The notes beneath the pieces were generated by a model, which was not told the origin of the DNA, did not search any database, and saw only the letters and a program-made list of their open reading frames with translations. A DNA stretch of 64,000 nt from Streptomyces sp. Tu 3180 (GTDB lineage: Bacteria; Actinomycetota; Actinomycetes; Streptomycetales; Streptomycetaceae): contig NZ_WOXS01000002.1 of NCBI RefSeq assembly GCF_009852415.1, forward strand, positions 6,860,001 to 6,924,000. The letters run 5' to 3'. Shown here piece by piece: positions 33,581 through 41,167 of the stretch. The stretch's first letter is position 1; each line of letters begins with the position of its first letter. The position numbers were made by a program, and so were the translations under genes.

Positions 33581-34530
33581 CCGGCGACGGTGCGCGGACG
33601 GTCCGGGCCGGCCGTCGCACGGTGGAGATCCACCGGCCGGACAAGGTGCTCTTCCCCGGCGGCGGGGACGCCGGGGAGTACACCAAGGGCGACCTGGTCG
33701 ACTACCACCGGGCCGTCGCCCCGTTCATGCTGCCGCACCTGAGGGGCCGCCCGCTGATGCTGGACCGGCGCCCGGACGGCATCGACGGTCCCACCTTCAT
33801 GCAGAAGAACACGCCGGACAGCTATCCGGAGTGGATCACCCGCGTCGAGGTCGCCAAGGAGGGCGGCACCGTCCGGCACGCGGTGTGCGACGACACCGCC
33901 ACCCTCCTGTACCTCGTCGACCAGGCGAGCATCACCCTGCACCGCTGGCTGTCCCGCGCCGACGACGTCGGCCGGCCCGACCGGCTGGTGTTCGACCTCG
34001 ACCCCCCGGGTGACGACTTCGCGGCGGTGCGGGAGGCGGCGCGGCTGCTGGGGGAGCTGCTCGACGAGCTGAACCTGCCCTCGGCGCTGATGACCACCGG
34101 CTCCCGCGGCCTGCACGTGATCGTGCCGCTGAACGGCGACCACGACTTCGACGACGTGCGCGCCTTCGCCCGCGAGGTCGCCGACACCCTCGCCGCCGCC
34201 CACCCCGACCGGCTCACCACCGCCGCCCGCAAGAAGGACCGCGGCGACCGGCTCTACCTCGACGTGCAGCGCAACGCCTACGCGCAGACCGCGGTCGTCC
34301 CCTACACCGTCCGCGCCCTGCCCGGCGCCCCCGTCGCCGTCCCCGTCTCCTGGGACCAGCTGGACGACCCGGACCTGCACGCCCGCCGCTGGACCGTCGC
34401 CGACGCCGTCGAGCAGGCGCGCACCGACCCGTGGGCCGGACCGCCGCACCGGGGCCGCTCCCTGGGGCCCGCGCGCCGCCGGCTGCGGGCGCTGCGCGAC
34501 CGGGCGGCACCGCAACCGGCCGGGCGATGA
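33577..34530 (+). CDS. LigD-type polymerase (archaeo-eukaryotic primase fold)
   Basis: Stand-alone 317-aa protein matching the polymerase module of DNA ligase D, which fills gaps in non-homologous end joining. Visible are H-R-P-D-K-V-L-F-P near the N-terminus, the Q-K-N segment, the catalytic acidic motif V-F-D-L-D-P-P (about residues 138-144), M-T-T-G-S-R-G-L-H-V-I-V-P-L (about 169-182), and the late D-V-Q-R-N-A-Y-A-Q-T-A-V-V-P-Y-T-V-R segment. Ligase and nuclease modules are absent, as is common in actinobacteria, where the parts are separate genes. It starts with a GTGA overlap on the transketolase stop, an odd partner. No ku or ligase gene is in the window. Confidence 0.92.
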   Translation: MTGDGARTVRAGRRTVEIHRPDKVLFPGGGDAGEYTKGDLVDYHRAVAPFMLPHLRGRPLMLDRRPDGIDGPTFMQKNTPDSYPEWITRVEVAKEGGTVRHAVCDDTATLLYLVDQASITLHRWLSRADDVGRPDRLVFDLDPPGDDFAAVREAARLLGELLDELNLPSALMTTGSRGLHVIVPLNGDHDFDDVRAFAREVADTLAAAHPDRLTTAARKKDRGDRLYLDVQRNAYAQTAVVPYTVRALPGAPVAVPVSWDQLDDPDLHARRWTVADAVEQARTDPWAGPPHRGRSLGPARRRLRALRDRAAPQPAGR

Positions 34531-34605
34531 GCGGAGTCCGCCGATCGGGTGAGCCTGTGGAGGTTTGACGAACAGACTTGCGGCCACACGGAGGGGGAGG
34601 TGGCC

Positions 34606-34995
34606 ATGTCGAACACAAAAAACTCTGAAGAGTCACACGGTTCACAGAAAACCCAGGAATCTCCCGAGTCCCGCCGAAATCCGAAGGCCGAGGAGGCCGA
34701 GGAGAAGACCACGAGCACCAAACGACCGGGCCCGATGCAGGTGCTGCGCCAGGCGCGCGCACAGCTCGCGGAGCTCACCGGCATGGAGGCCGAGTCCGTG
34801 TCGTCCTTCGAGCAGACGGAGGAGGGCTGGGCGCTGGAGGTCGAGGTGCTCGAACTCGAGCGCGTCCCGGACACGATGAGCCTGATGGCGAGTTACCAGG
34901 TGGAGCTGGATCTCGACGGCGAGCTCACCGGTTACCGGCGTGTCCGCCGCTATGAGCGGGGGCGGGCCGACGCGCGCAGGCCCGGCGGCCGCTAG
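34606..34995 (+). CDS. gvpO: Gas vesicle protein GvpO
   Basis: A 129-aa protein with the GvpO domain at the C-terminal two thirds (V-L-R-Q-A-R-A-Q-L-A-E-L-T-G, then E-G-W-A-L-E-V-E-V-L-E-L-E-R-V-P-D-T and L-A-S-Y-Q-V-E-L-D-like ending). The first 45 residues are a hydrophilic tail whose codons are much less GC-rich than their surroundings, with AAA, TCT, TCA and AAT used. GvpO is needed for gas vesicle formation or regulation in haloarchaea and is the first gene of the Streptomyces gvp cluster. The ATG at 34606 follows a GGGGGAGG site. It has a 46-bp gap to gvpA, the largest in the operon. Confidence 0.9.
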   Translation: MSNTKNSEESHGSQKTQESPESRRNPKAEEAEEKTTSTKRPGPMQVLRQARAQLAELTGMEAESVSSFEQTEEGWALEVEVLELERVPDTMSLMASYQVELDLDGELTGYRRVRRYERGRADARRPGGR

Positions 34996-35041
34996 GCCGC
35001 CCGGCCGGACCCACACCCACAGACAAGGAGGAATCGCCGGC

Positions 35042-35473
35042 ATGACAGTCGTACCGGCACAGCAGACCGGAGGCGGAGGCGGCAGCAGCGGCCTCTACGA
35101 CGTCCTTGAGCTTGTTCTGGACAGGGGGCTCGTCATCGACGCATTCGTGCGCGTGTCCCTGGTCGGCATCGAGATCCTCAAGATCGATGTCCGGGTCGTC
35201 GTCGCCAGCGTCGACACCTATCTGCGCTTCGCCGAGGCGTGCAACCGCCTCGACCTCGAGGCCGGGCCCCGCAAGAGCCCGGGTCTGCCCGAGATCGTCG
35301 GCGAGGTGACCGAGTCCGGCGCCCGCGGCAAGTCCAAGGGAGCCCTCTCGGGTGCCGCCGAAACCATCTCCGACGCGTTCAGGCAGGCGCGTGAGGGCGG
35401 TTCCGAGCGCGAGACCGAGTCCCGTCCGCGTGCTCGCAAGAGCACGTCCGTCCGCCGGAAGGAGGAGGAGTGA
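35042..35473 (+). CDS. gvpA: Gas vesicle structural protein GvpA
   Basis: Main shell protein of gas vesicles, 143 aa. The conserved core spans residues about 16-70: L-Y-D-V-L-E-L-V-L-D-R-G-L-V-I-D-A-F, V-R-V-S-L-V-G-I-E-I-L and a third strand/helix ending A-E-A-C-N-R-L-D-L. Unlike classical 70-aa GvpA, the protein has a Gly-rich N-terminus and a 70-residue hydrophilic C-terminal extension rich in Ser, Arg, Lys and Glu, as in other actinomycetes. An AAGGAGG site lies 8 bp before the ATG. The extension may keep the protein from forming ordinary buoyant shells, but this is inference. Confidence 0.9.
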   Translation: MTVVPAQQTGGGGGSSGLYDVLELVLDRGLVIDAFVRVSLVGIEILKIDVRVVVASVDTYLRFAEACNRLDLEAGPRKSPGLPEIVGEVTESGARGKSKGALSGAAETISDAFRQAREGGSERETESRPRARKSTSVRRKEEE

Positions 35474-36243
35474 GCACGTACGTCTACGGCATCACGGCGG
35501 TTTCCCACCCGTCGCTCCCCGAGGGGATGGGAGGTGTCGGCGACCCGCCGCGCCCGGTGCGCATCCTGCGGGAGGGAGAGCTGGCGGCCGTCGTCAGCGA
35601 CGCCCCCGAGGATCTGCGGCCCAAGCGCAGGGAACTGCTCGCCCACCAGAACGTGCTCAGCGAGGCCGGTGCGGCCGGCTGTGTGCTGCCCATGCGCTTC
35701 GGCAGCGTCGCCCCGGACGACGAGACCGTCACCGGCGTCCTCGCCGAGCGCGCCGAGCACTACCAGGAGCGGCTGCGGGCGCTGGACGGCCGGGTCGAGT
35801 ACAACGTCAAGGCCAACCACGTCGAGGAGGCCGTCCTGCACCACGTCATGGCCGGCAACCCGGAGATCCGGGCCCTCGCGGAGGCCAACCGGCAGTCGGG
35901 CGGCGGCAGCTACGACGACAAGATCCGGCTCGGTGAGATGGTGGCCGCCGCGGTCAAGGACAGGGAGGCCGAGGACGGCGCCGCGCTGGAGCGCGCGCTG
36001 GCACCGGCCGCCGATGCCGTGAGCGTGGGACCCGAGTCCACGGGCTGGCTCGCCAATGTGTCCTACCTGGTCAAGCGCGACGCGGCGGAGGACTTCCTGG
36101 CGGCCGTGGAGCAGGTCCGCAAGGACATGCCCCACCTGGAGGTGCGCCTGAACGGTCCGCTGCCCCCGTACAGCTTCGTCGAGCCCGGTCCGGCCGAGCC
36201 GGCGGGCGCCACGGCCGGTGGGGCGGACACCGGAGCGGGGTGA
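35470..36243 (+). CDS. gvpF: Gas vesicle protein GvpF/GvpL family (GvpF)
   Basis: A 257-aa accessory protein of the GvpL/GvpF family, which sits at the gas-facing side or helps assembly. It begins Y-V-Y-G-I-T-A-V and has the family blocks R-E-L-L-A-H-Q-N-V-L, L-P-M-R-F-G-S-V and V-E-Y-N-V-K-A-N. A segment near residue 190 reads W-L-A-N-V-S-Y-L-V, and the end reads L-N-G-P-L-P-P-Y-S-F. GTG start with a GTGA overlap on gvpA. It is the first of two copies in the operon; the second is at 38644. Confidence 0.92.
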   Translation: MSTYVYGITAVSHPSLPEGMGGVGDPPRPVRILREGELAAVVSDAPEDLRPKRRELLAHQNVLSEAGAAGCVLPMRFGSVAPDDETVTGVLAERAEHYQERLRALDGRVEYNVKANHVEEAVLHHVMAGNPEIRALAEANRQSGGGSYDDKIRLGEMVAAAVKDREAEDGAALERALAPAADAVSVGPESTGWLANVSYLVKRDAAEDFLAAVEQVRKDMPHLEVRLNGPLPPYSFVEPGPAEPAGATAGGADTGAG

Positions 36244-36247
36244 CGAC

Positions 36248-36514
36248 ATGGGCCTGATCTCGGAGGTGCTGCTGCTGCCGTTCGCCCCGGCGCGCGGCAG
36301 CGCCTGGGCCATCAGGCAGGTGATCCAGGAGGCGGAGCGCATCTACTACGACCCCGCCACCATCCGTGCCGAACTGGCACGGCTCGAGGAGCAACTGGAG
36401 GCCGGAGAGATCACCGAGGAGGAGTTCGACCGGCAGGAGGACGAACTCCTCGACCGGCTGGAGACGGCAACGCGCACGGGCGCGGGTACAGGGGATGGGA
36501 CGGCACGACAGTGA
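36248..36514 (+). CDS. gvpG: Gas vesicle protein GvpG
   Basis: An 88-aa helical protein with the short GvpG fold: L-L-L-P-F-A-P-A-R-G-S-A-W-A-I-R-Q-V-I, then two strongly charged amphipathic helices ending G-E-I-T-E-E-E-F-D-R-Q-E-D-E-L-L-D-R-L. The E-E-E-F segment is typical for GvpG. It is an accessory nucleation/assembly protein in vesicle clusters. ATG at 36248, 4 bp after the gvpF stop. Its own stop overlaps the next gene as GTGA. Confidence 0.9.
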   Translation: MGLISEVLLLPFAPARGSAWAIRQVIQEAERIYYDPATIRAELARLEEQLEAGEITEEEFDRQEDELLDRLETATRTGAGTGDGTARQ

Positions 36515-37098
36515 ATCGAACGGGACTGGGCCTCGCGATCGGGGCCGGATACCTTCTCGGTCGCACCAAGAAGCTGAAGGCGGCGCTCGCCGTCGGCGGC
36601 CTGGTGGCCGGGAAGAAGCTCAACCTCAGCCCGCGGATGGTCGCCGACCTGGTCTCCCAGCAGCTGCGGGACAACCCGCAGTTCAAGGAGCTCGGCGACC
36701 AGCTGCGCGGTGACCTGCGCGGCGTCGGCAAGGCGGCCTCCGGCGCCCTGGTCGAGCGGCAGCTCGACGCCTTCGCCGACCGTCTGCACGGCCGCACCGC
36801 CGACGTGCGCGACCGGCTGACGGGTGCGGCCCGGCCGGAGCGCGCCGACGAGGACGCCGAGGAGGAGGAGCGCGAACCGCGGGACGACGAGGAACCGCCG
36901 GCGAAGAAGGCCCCGGCCGGGAAGGCCCCGGCGGAGGCCGCCAAGAAGGCCGCGGGGAAGGTGCCCGGGAAGAAGGCCGCCCCGGCGAAGAAGGCCGCGG
37001 CCAGGAAGACGGCCGCCGGGAAGACGGCCGCCGGGAAGACCGCCGCCGCGTCCCGGGGCGCCCGCTCCCGCACTCGGAAGGGAGGCGGTGAGGGATGA
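36511..37098 (+). CDS. gvpY: Actinobacterial gas vesicle cluster protein GvpY
   Basis: A 195-aa protein of a type found only in actinobacterial gvp clusters to my knowledge. Residues 1-110 are mixed helical, starting with a possible short hydrophobic segment (G-L-A-I-G-A-G-Y-L-L-G), and contain L-V-S-Q-Q-L-R-D-N-P-Q-F. An acidic patch follows (D-E-D-A-E-E-E-E-R-E). The last 65 residues are Lys/Ala/Pro-rich repeats (K-K-A-A-G-K and K-T-A-A-G-K units), like histone H1 tails, with a strong positive charge. The name follows the S. coelicolor cluster order gvpO-A-F-G-Y-Z-J-L-S-K. Its role is unknown. Confidence 0.75.
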   Translation: MNRTGLGLAIGAGYLLGRTKKLKAALAVGGLVAGKKLNLSPRMVADLVSQQLRDNPQFKELGDQLRGDLRGVGKAASGALVERQLDAFADRLHGRTADVRDRLTGAARPERADEDAEEEEREPRDDEEPPAKKAPAGKAPAEAAKKAAGKVPGKKAAPAKKAAARKTAAGKTAAGKTAAASRGARSRTRKGGGEG

Positions 37099-38315
37099 CC
37101 GAGACACTCGGATCGGCCACCTCCGCCGCGCGTGACGGCGCGCGCGGGAAGGGGAGTCCGCTCGCCGACGTGGCCCACAGCGAGGCCGCCGACCGGCTCA
37201 AGGCCGAGCTGCAGGACTACCTCGCGGCCCAGGCCACCCGCCTGCTGACCGGCGTCGGCCGCAAGCTCGGCGAGACCACGAACAAGCTCAACGACATCGC
37301 CGAGGGCAACAGCCCGGGCTTCGCCAAGCTCGCCCTCGAGGGCGGCCGGAAGCTCGCCGAGGGCAAGAGCCCCCTGCGCACCGCCGTCGAGCTCGGCGCC
37401 TCCCGTGCCAAGGACAGCGTGGTGGGCGCGCTGAAGGGGGTGGGCGGGGGCAAGGCCAAGCGCAAGCGCTCCGCGGGCAAGAAGCCCACCGTCATCATCG
37501 AGCACATCGACGTCGGGGTCCCGCTGCGCACGGCCTACGACCAGTGGACCCAGTACCAGGACTTCAGCACCTTCGCCAAGGGCGTCAAGAGCGCCGGCAA
37601 GTCCGACGACACCACCTCGGACTGGCAGCTGAAGGTCTTCTGGTCCAACCGCAGCTGGAAGGCGAAGACCACCGAGCAGGTCCCCGACGACCGGATCGCC
37701 TGGTCCTCCGAGGGCGCCAAGGGCACGACCAAGGGCGTCGTCTCCTTCCACCGTCTCGCCGACAACCTGACCCGGGTCCTGCTGGTCATCGAGTACTACC
37801 CCACGGGTTTCTTCGAGAAGACCGGCAACATCTGGCGCGCCCAGGGCCGCCGGGCCCGGCTCGACCTGAAGAACTTCGCCCGCTTCATCACCCTGAAGGG
37901 CGAGGCCGAGGACAGCTGGCGCGGCGAGATCCGCGACGGCGAGGTGGTCCGCAGCCACGAGGACGCCCTCGCCGAGGAGGAGGACGAGGGCACGGAGCCC
38001 GAGGAGGCGAGCGAGGAGGACACGGAGCCCGAGGCGTCCGAGGAAGCCGAAGAGCCCGAAGAAGCCGAGGAATCCGAGGAATCCGAGGAAGCGGAGGAGG
38101 GCACCGGCGAGGAGCCGGCCGAGGACTCCTACGAGGACGAGGGCGCGGAGGAGGACGAGGAGGAGTACGAGGACGAGTCCGAGCCCGGCGCGGAGGCCGA
38201 GGACGAGGACGAGGACGCGTACGACGAGGGCGAGGAGGCCGACGCGTACGACGAGGGTGACGAGGCCGACGACGCGTACGACGACGAGTCCCCGGAGAGC
38301 GGGAGCCGCCGATGA
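37095..38315 (+). CDS. gvpZ: Actinobacterial gas vesicle cluster protein GvpZ (SRPBCC domain, acidic tail)
   Basis: A 406-aa protein with three zones. The N-terminal helical part (1-130) includes a Lys-rich stretch near residue 120 (G-K-A-K-R-K-R-S). A polyketide-cyclase/SRPBCC domain covers about residues 133-285 (H-I-D-V-G-V-P-L-R-T-A-Y-D-Q-W, then F-S-T-F-A-K-G-V and W-S-S-E-G-A-K-G). A very acidic tail of about 115 residues ends the protein (E-E-A-E-E, E-D-E-D-E-D and Y-D-E-G repeats), with almost no positive charge. Its ATG overlaps the gvpY stop. The acidic tail next to the basic tail of GvpY suggests that the two proteins pair. Confidence 0.75.
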   Translation: MTETLGSATSAARDGARGKGSPLADVAHSEAADRLKAELQDYLAAQATRLLTGVGRKLGETTNKLNDIAEGNSPGFAKLALEGGRKLAEGKSPLRTAVELGASRAKDSVVGALKGVGGGKAKRKRSAGKKPTVIIEHIDVGVPLRTAYDQWTQYQDFSTFAKGVKSAGKSDDTTSDWQLKVFWSNRSWKAKTTEQVPDDRIAWSSEGAKGTTKGVVSFHRLADNLTRVLLVIEYYPTGFFEKTGNIWRAQGRRARLDLKNFARFITLKGEAEDSWRGEIRDGEVVRSHEDALAEEEDEGTEPEEASEEDTEPEASEEAEEPEEAEESEESEEAEEGTGEEPAEDSYEDEGAEEDEEEYEDESEPGAEAEDEDEDAYDEGEEADAYDEGDEADDAYDDESPESGSRR

Positions 38316-38647
38316 CGACGCCCAGCCGGTTGCCCGAGCCCTACGGCCAGGGCGGCGGCGCCAACCTCGCCGACATCCTGGAACGGGTGCTCGACAAGGG
38401 CGTCGTCATCGCGGGCGACATCCGCATCAACCTGCTCGACATCGAACTGCTCACGATCAAGCTGCGGCTCATCGTCGCCTCCGTCGACAAGGCGAAGGAG
38501 ATGGGGATCGACTGGTGGGAGTCCGACCCCGCGCTGTCCTCGCGCGCCCGTCGGGACGAACTGGCCAAGGAGAACGCCGAACTGCGTGAGCGGCTGGCCC
38601 GGCTGGAGGAACTGGAGACCCGCCGCGTGCAGGAGGAGGCACCGTGA
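38312..38647 (+). CDS. gvpJ: Gas vesicle minor structural protein GvpJ (GvpA family)
   Basis: A 111-aa GvpA-fold protein with core N-L-A-D-I-L-E-R-V-L-D-K-G-V-V-I-A-G-D-I-R-I, then L-L-D-I-E-L-L-T-I-K-L-R-L-I-V-A-S-V-D-K-A. In family comparisons the G-D-I-x-I-x-L pattern and the longer C-terminal charged helix (about residues 70-108, E-N-A-E-L-R-E-R-L) separate GvpJ/M from GvpA. It probably caps or links the vesicle ends. ATG start in an ATGA overlap with gvpZ. Confidence 0.88.
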   Translation: MTTPSRLPEPYGQGGGANLADILERVLDKGVVIAGDIRINLLDIELLTIKLRLIVASVDKAKEMGIDWWESDPALSSRARRDELAKENAELRERLARLEELETRRVQEEAP

Positions 38648-39423
38648 CCGGACTGCGGTACGTCTACGCCGTCTGCCGTCCCTTCGGCACGCCGCTCCAG
38701 GCGCAGCTGACGGGGGTGGGCGGCGATCCGCCCCGGCTGCTGCCCCACCACGGCCTGGTGGCCGTGGTCAGCCACGTGCCGGAGGCGGACTTCGCCGAGG
38801 AACCGCTCCGCGCGCATCTGGAGGACCTCGACTGGCTGACCGCGGTCGCCCGTGCCCACCAGGGCGTGATCGACGCGCTCACCACCGTCACCACCCCGCT
38901 GCCGCTGCGGCTCGGCACCGTGTTCCGGGACGACAGCGGCGTACGGACGATGATGGAGGCGCGCGAGGAGAGCTTCCTGCGGACCCTGGACCGGCTGGCG
39001 GGGCGGGTGGAGTGGGGCGTCAAGGTCTACCTCGAGCCGGAACCGGAGTCGGAGACCGCCGAGCCGAAGCGGAAGCCGGCGTCCGGCCGGGACTACCTGC
39101 GGCAGCGGAGCACGCGGACGAAATCGCACGAGGAGATGTGGCAGAAGGCCGAGAGTTTCGCGACCCGGCTGCACGAGACGCTCTCCGAGTGCGCCGAGGA
39201 CTCCCGGCTGCACGCGCCGCAGAATCCCGCGCTCTCCGGCGCCTCCGGGCGGAACGTGCTCAATGCGGCCTATCTCGTGCCGCGTGCCGAATCCGAGGAA
39301 TTCGTGGAAAAAGTGGACCGGACCAAGGACGGAGTCCCCGGAATACGCGTCGAACTCACCGGCCCCTGGGCCGCCTATTCCTTCGCCGGGGAGGAAACGG
39401 CACCCTCGGGGGAGGAGCCGTGA
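38644..39423 (+). CDS. gvpL: Gas vesicle protein GvpF/GvpL family (GvpL)
   Basis: A 259-aa paralogue of the protein at 35470, with the start Y-V-Y-A-V-C-R, the block L-P-L-R-L-G-T-V-F and V-E-W-G-V-K-V-Y. A hydrophilic insert follows near residue 137 (E-P-E-P-E-S-E-T-A-E-P-K-R-K). The end L-T-G-P-W-A-A-Y-S-F matches the other copy. Two non-identical members suggest a two-part complex rather than a simple duplicate. GTG start with a GTGA overlap on gvpJ. Confidence 0.9.
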   Translation: MTGLRYVYAVCRPFGTPLQAQLTGVGGDPPRLLPHHGLVAVVSHVPEADFAEEPLRAHLEDLDWLTAVARAHQGVIDALTTVTTPLPLRLGTVFRDDSGVRTMMEAREESFLRTLDRLAGRVEWGVKVYLEPEPESETAEPKRKPASGRDYLRQRSTRTKSHEEMWQKAESFATRLHETLSECAEDSRLHAPQNPALSGASGRNVLNAAYLVPRAESEEFVEKVDRTKDGVPGIRVELTGPWAAYSFAGEETAPSGEEP

Positions 39424-39608
39424 CCGTCGTCGAACGCCGTGAGATAGCCCTGGTGGACCTGCTCGACCGGCTCCTGGCCGGCGGGGTCGTCATCACGGGT
39501 GACATCACGCTGCGCATCGCGGACGTCGATCTGGTCCGCATCGATCTCAACGCGCTCATCAGCTCGGTGAACGCGCAGGTTCCCTCCCCCTTCGAGGAGT
39601 TGCGTTGA
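39420..39608 (+). CDS. gvpS: Gas vesicle protein GvpS (short GvpA family member)
   Basis: A 62-aa protein that is little more than the GvpA core: R-R-E-I-A-L-V-D-L-L-D-R-L-L-A-G-G-V-V-I-T-G-D-I and D-V-D-L-V-R-I-D-L-N-A-L-I-S-S-V. It is the third GvpA-fold protein in the operon. The start is a GTG in a GTGA overlap with gvpL. GvpS-type proteins are thought to be minor shell components; that role is inferred from the fold. Confidence 0.88.
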   Translation: MTVVERREIALVDLLDRLLAGGVVITGDITLRIADVDLVRIDLNALISSVNAQVPSPFEELR

Positions 39609-40021
39609 CGGCCCACCAGGACGACCGGCACGCCGCGTCGCAGGTCGCCCCGCAGGCCCCGTCGCAGGCCGAGCCGCAGGCCGAACCCCGGGTCGCCCCG
39701 CAGGCCGAGCCCCGGGTCGAGTCGCAGGTCGAGCCGCACGGCAGTCGGCGCCGGCGGCTCGACCTGGAGCCGGACACGGTCGAGCGGGACCTGGTCAAGC
39801 TGGTGCTCACGGTCGTCGAACTGCTGCGCCAGCTCATGGAGCGCCAGGCGCTGCGCCGGTTCGACGAGGGGGACCTGACCGAGGAGCAGGAGGAACGGGT
39901 CGGCCTCACGCTGATGCTGCTCGAGGACCGGATGGCGGAGCTGCGTGACCGCTACGGACTGCGCCCCGAGGACCTCAATCTGGACCTCGGGCCGCTCGGA
40001 CCGCTGCTTCCCCGGGACTGA
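39605..40021 (+). CDS. gvpK: Gas vesicle protein GvpK with rare TTG start
   Basis: A 138-aa protein whose C-terminal 90 residues match GvpK: R-R-L-D-L-E-P-D-T-V-E-R-D-L-V-K-L-V-L-T-V-V-E-L-L-R-Q, then E-R-V-G-L-T-L-M and D-L-N-L-D-L-G-P-L-G-P-L-L. The first 48 residues are a low-complexity tail of A-P-Q-A/E-P-Q/R-V repeats, reflecting imperfect repeats in the DNA at about 39650-39735. The only start that fits is TTG at 39605, which overlaps the gvpS stop as TTGA. No ATG or GTG precedes the conserved domain in this frame, so the start depends on coupling. Confidence 0.88.
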   Translation: MTAHQDDRHAASQVAPQAPSQAEPQAEPRVAPQAEPRVESQVEPHGSRRRRLDLEPDTVERDLVKLVLTVVELLRQLMERQALRRFDEGDLTEEQEERVGLTLMLLEDRMAELRDRYGLRPEDLNLDLGPLGPLLPRD

Positions 40022-40032
40022 GTCCCGGGGAA
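40008..40032 (+). terminator. Terminator overlapping the gvpK stop codon
   Basis: A perfect 12-bp stem (40008-40019 with 40021-40032) around a single base. The stop codon TGA (40019-40021) is in the tip, so a ribosome finishing gvpK would cover the hairpin. It closes the ten-gene gvp operon. Confidence 0.65.
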
Positions 40033-40166
40033 CTCCCCTCACCCCACCACCGGAGCGCCTCCACCGCGCATCCGGCACCGGAAAGGACCAGGGCCAGGAG
40101 CGGAACGGGCAGAACGGGAACCACGGGGCCGGCCTCCCGGCCTTCCGACGGCCCGGAAAACGTGGT

Positions 40167-40988
40167 TCAGGATTCCTTGCGGCAGAGGATCTCCCCGTGC
40201 AGCACGCTGAACCAGCCGTCGTCCCGCGCGCCCCACTCCCGCCAGGCCCCGGCCACCGCCCGCAGTTCCTCCCGGGTGGCGTGGCCCCCCTCGACGGCCC
40301 GTCCGGCGTAGGCCGACGCCACGGTGCGGTCCGCCCACAGGCCGCTCCACCAGGCCCGCTCCCCGGGGGTCGAGAAGGTCCAGGTCGCCGAGGACGCGGT
40401 GACGTCCGTGAGCCCCGCCGCGAGCGCCCAGGACTTCAGCCGCCGCCCGGCGTCCGGCTCGCCGCCGTTGGCCCGGGCCACCCGCCGGTACAGCTCCAGC
40501 CAGTCGTCCAGGCCGGATGACAGGGGGTACCAGGTCATCGCCGCGTAGTCGGAGTCCCGGACGGCGACGAACCCGCCCGGTCTCGTCACCCGCCTCATCT
40601 CCCGCAGCGCCCGCACCGGATCGCCCACGTGCTGCAGCACCTGGTGGGCGTGGACCACGCAGAACGTGTCGTCCGGGAAGTCCAGCGCGTGCACGTCGCC
40701 CACCGCGAAGTCGACGTTCGTCAGCCCCCGCTCGCCGGCCACCGCCCGGGCCCGCTCCAGGACCTCCGGCTCCCGGTCGAGACCGGTGACGTGCCCGTCG
40801 GGGACGAGTCCGGCCAGGTCGGCGGTGATGGTGCCGGGCCCGCACCCGATGTCCAGGATCCGCATGCGGGGCTTCAGCGCCCCCAGAAGGTACGCCGCCG
40901 AGTTGGCGGCGGTCCGCCAGGTGTGCGACCGCAGCACCGACTCGTGGTGCCCGTGCGTGTAGACGGCGGTCTCCCGCGCTTCCGGCAT
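40167..40988 (-). CDS. Class I SAM-dependent methyltransferase
   Basis: A 273-aa Rossmann-fold methyltransferase. Motif I is I-L-D-I-G-C-G-P-G-T-I-T (about residues 44-55), with an acidic end of beta-2 in L-D-R-E-P-E-V-L. The V-G-D-V-H-A-L-D-F-P-D-D-T-F segment and V-V-H-A-H-Q-V-L-Q-H-V follow, giving a UbiE/UbiG-like methyltransferase. The acceptor is not known; the nearest relatives I recall are generic class I enzymes. It is convergent with gvpK and divergent from the ABC-F gene. Confidence 0.85.
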   Translation of the reverse strand: MPEARETAVYTHGHHESVLRSHTWRTAANSAAYLLGALKPRMRILDIGCGPGTITADLAGLVPDGHVTGLDREPEVLERARAVAGERGLTNVDFAVGDVHALDFPDDTFCVVHAHQVLQHVGDPVRALREMRRVTRPGGFVAVRDSDYAAMTWYPLSSGLDDWLELYRRVARANGGEPDAGRRLKSWALAAGLTDVTASSATWTFSTPGERAWWSGLWADRTVASAYAGRAVEGGHATREELRAVAGAWREWGARDDGWFSVLHGEILCRKES

Positions 40989-41130
40989 GGTGAACCCACC
41001 CCTTCTCTCCTCGTAGAGATGACCTTCACCGTACGCAATGCGGCCGAATGATGAGACCCGCGTTCCACATGTTGGTCAACGACCGTGCGGGAGGAGGGCG
41101 GCGGCGGCCGGGAGGGGGCCGGAAAACCGT

Positions 41131-41159
41131 TTGCGACCTGCATCGACGGTCCGCACAAT
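41131..41159 (+). promoter_or_regulatory. Candidate leaderless promoter of the ABC-F gene
   Basis: TTGCGA (41131-41136) and CACAAT (41154-41159) are exactly 17 bp apart. The -10 ends 8 nt before the ATG at 41168, so transcription would start at or near the start codon. No ribosome site is present. Confidence 0.6.
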
Positions 41160-41167
41160 CGGCTGCC

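Noticed and set aside
34547-34552. GGGTGA as a SigB-type -10 for the gas vesicle operon
   Set aside because: No GNNT lies 14-16 bp upstream, so there is no matching -35.
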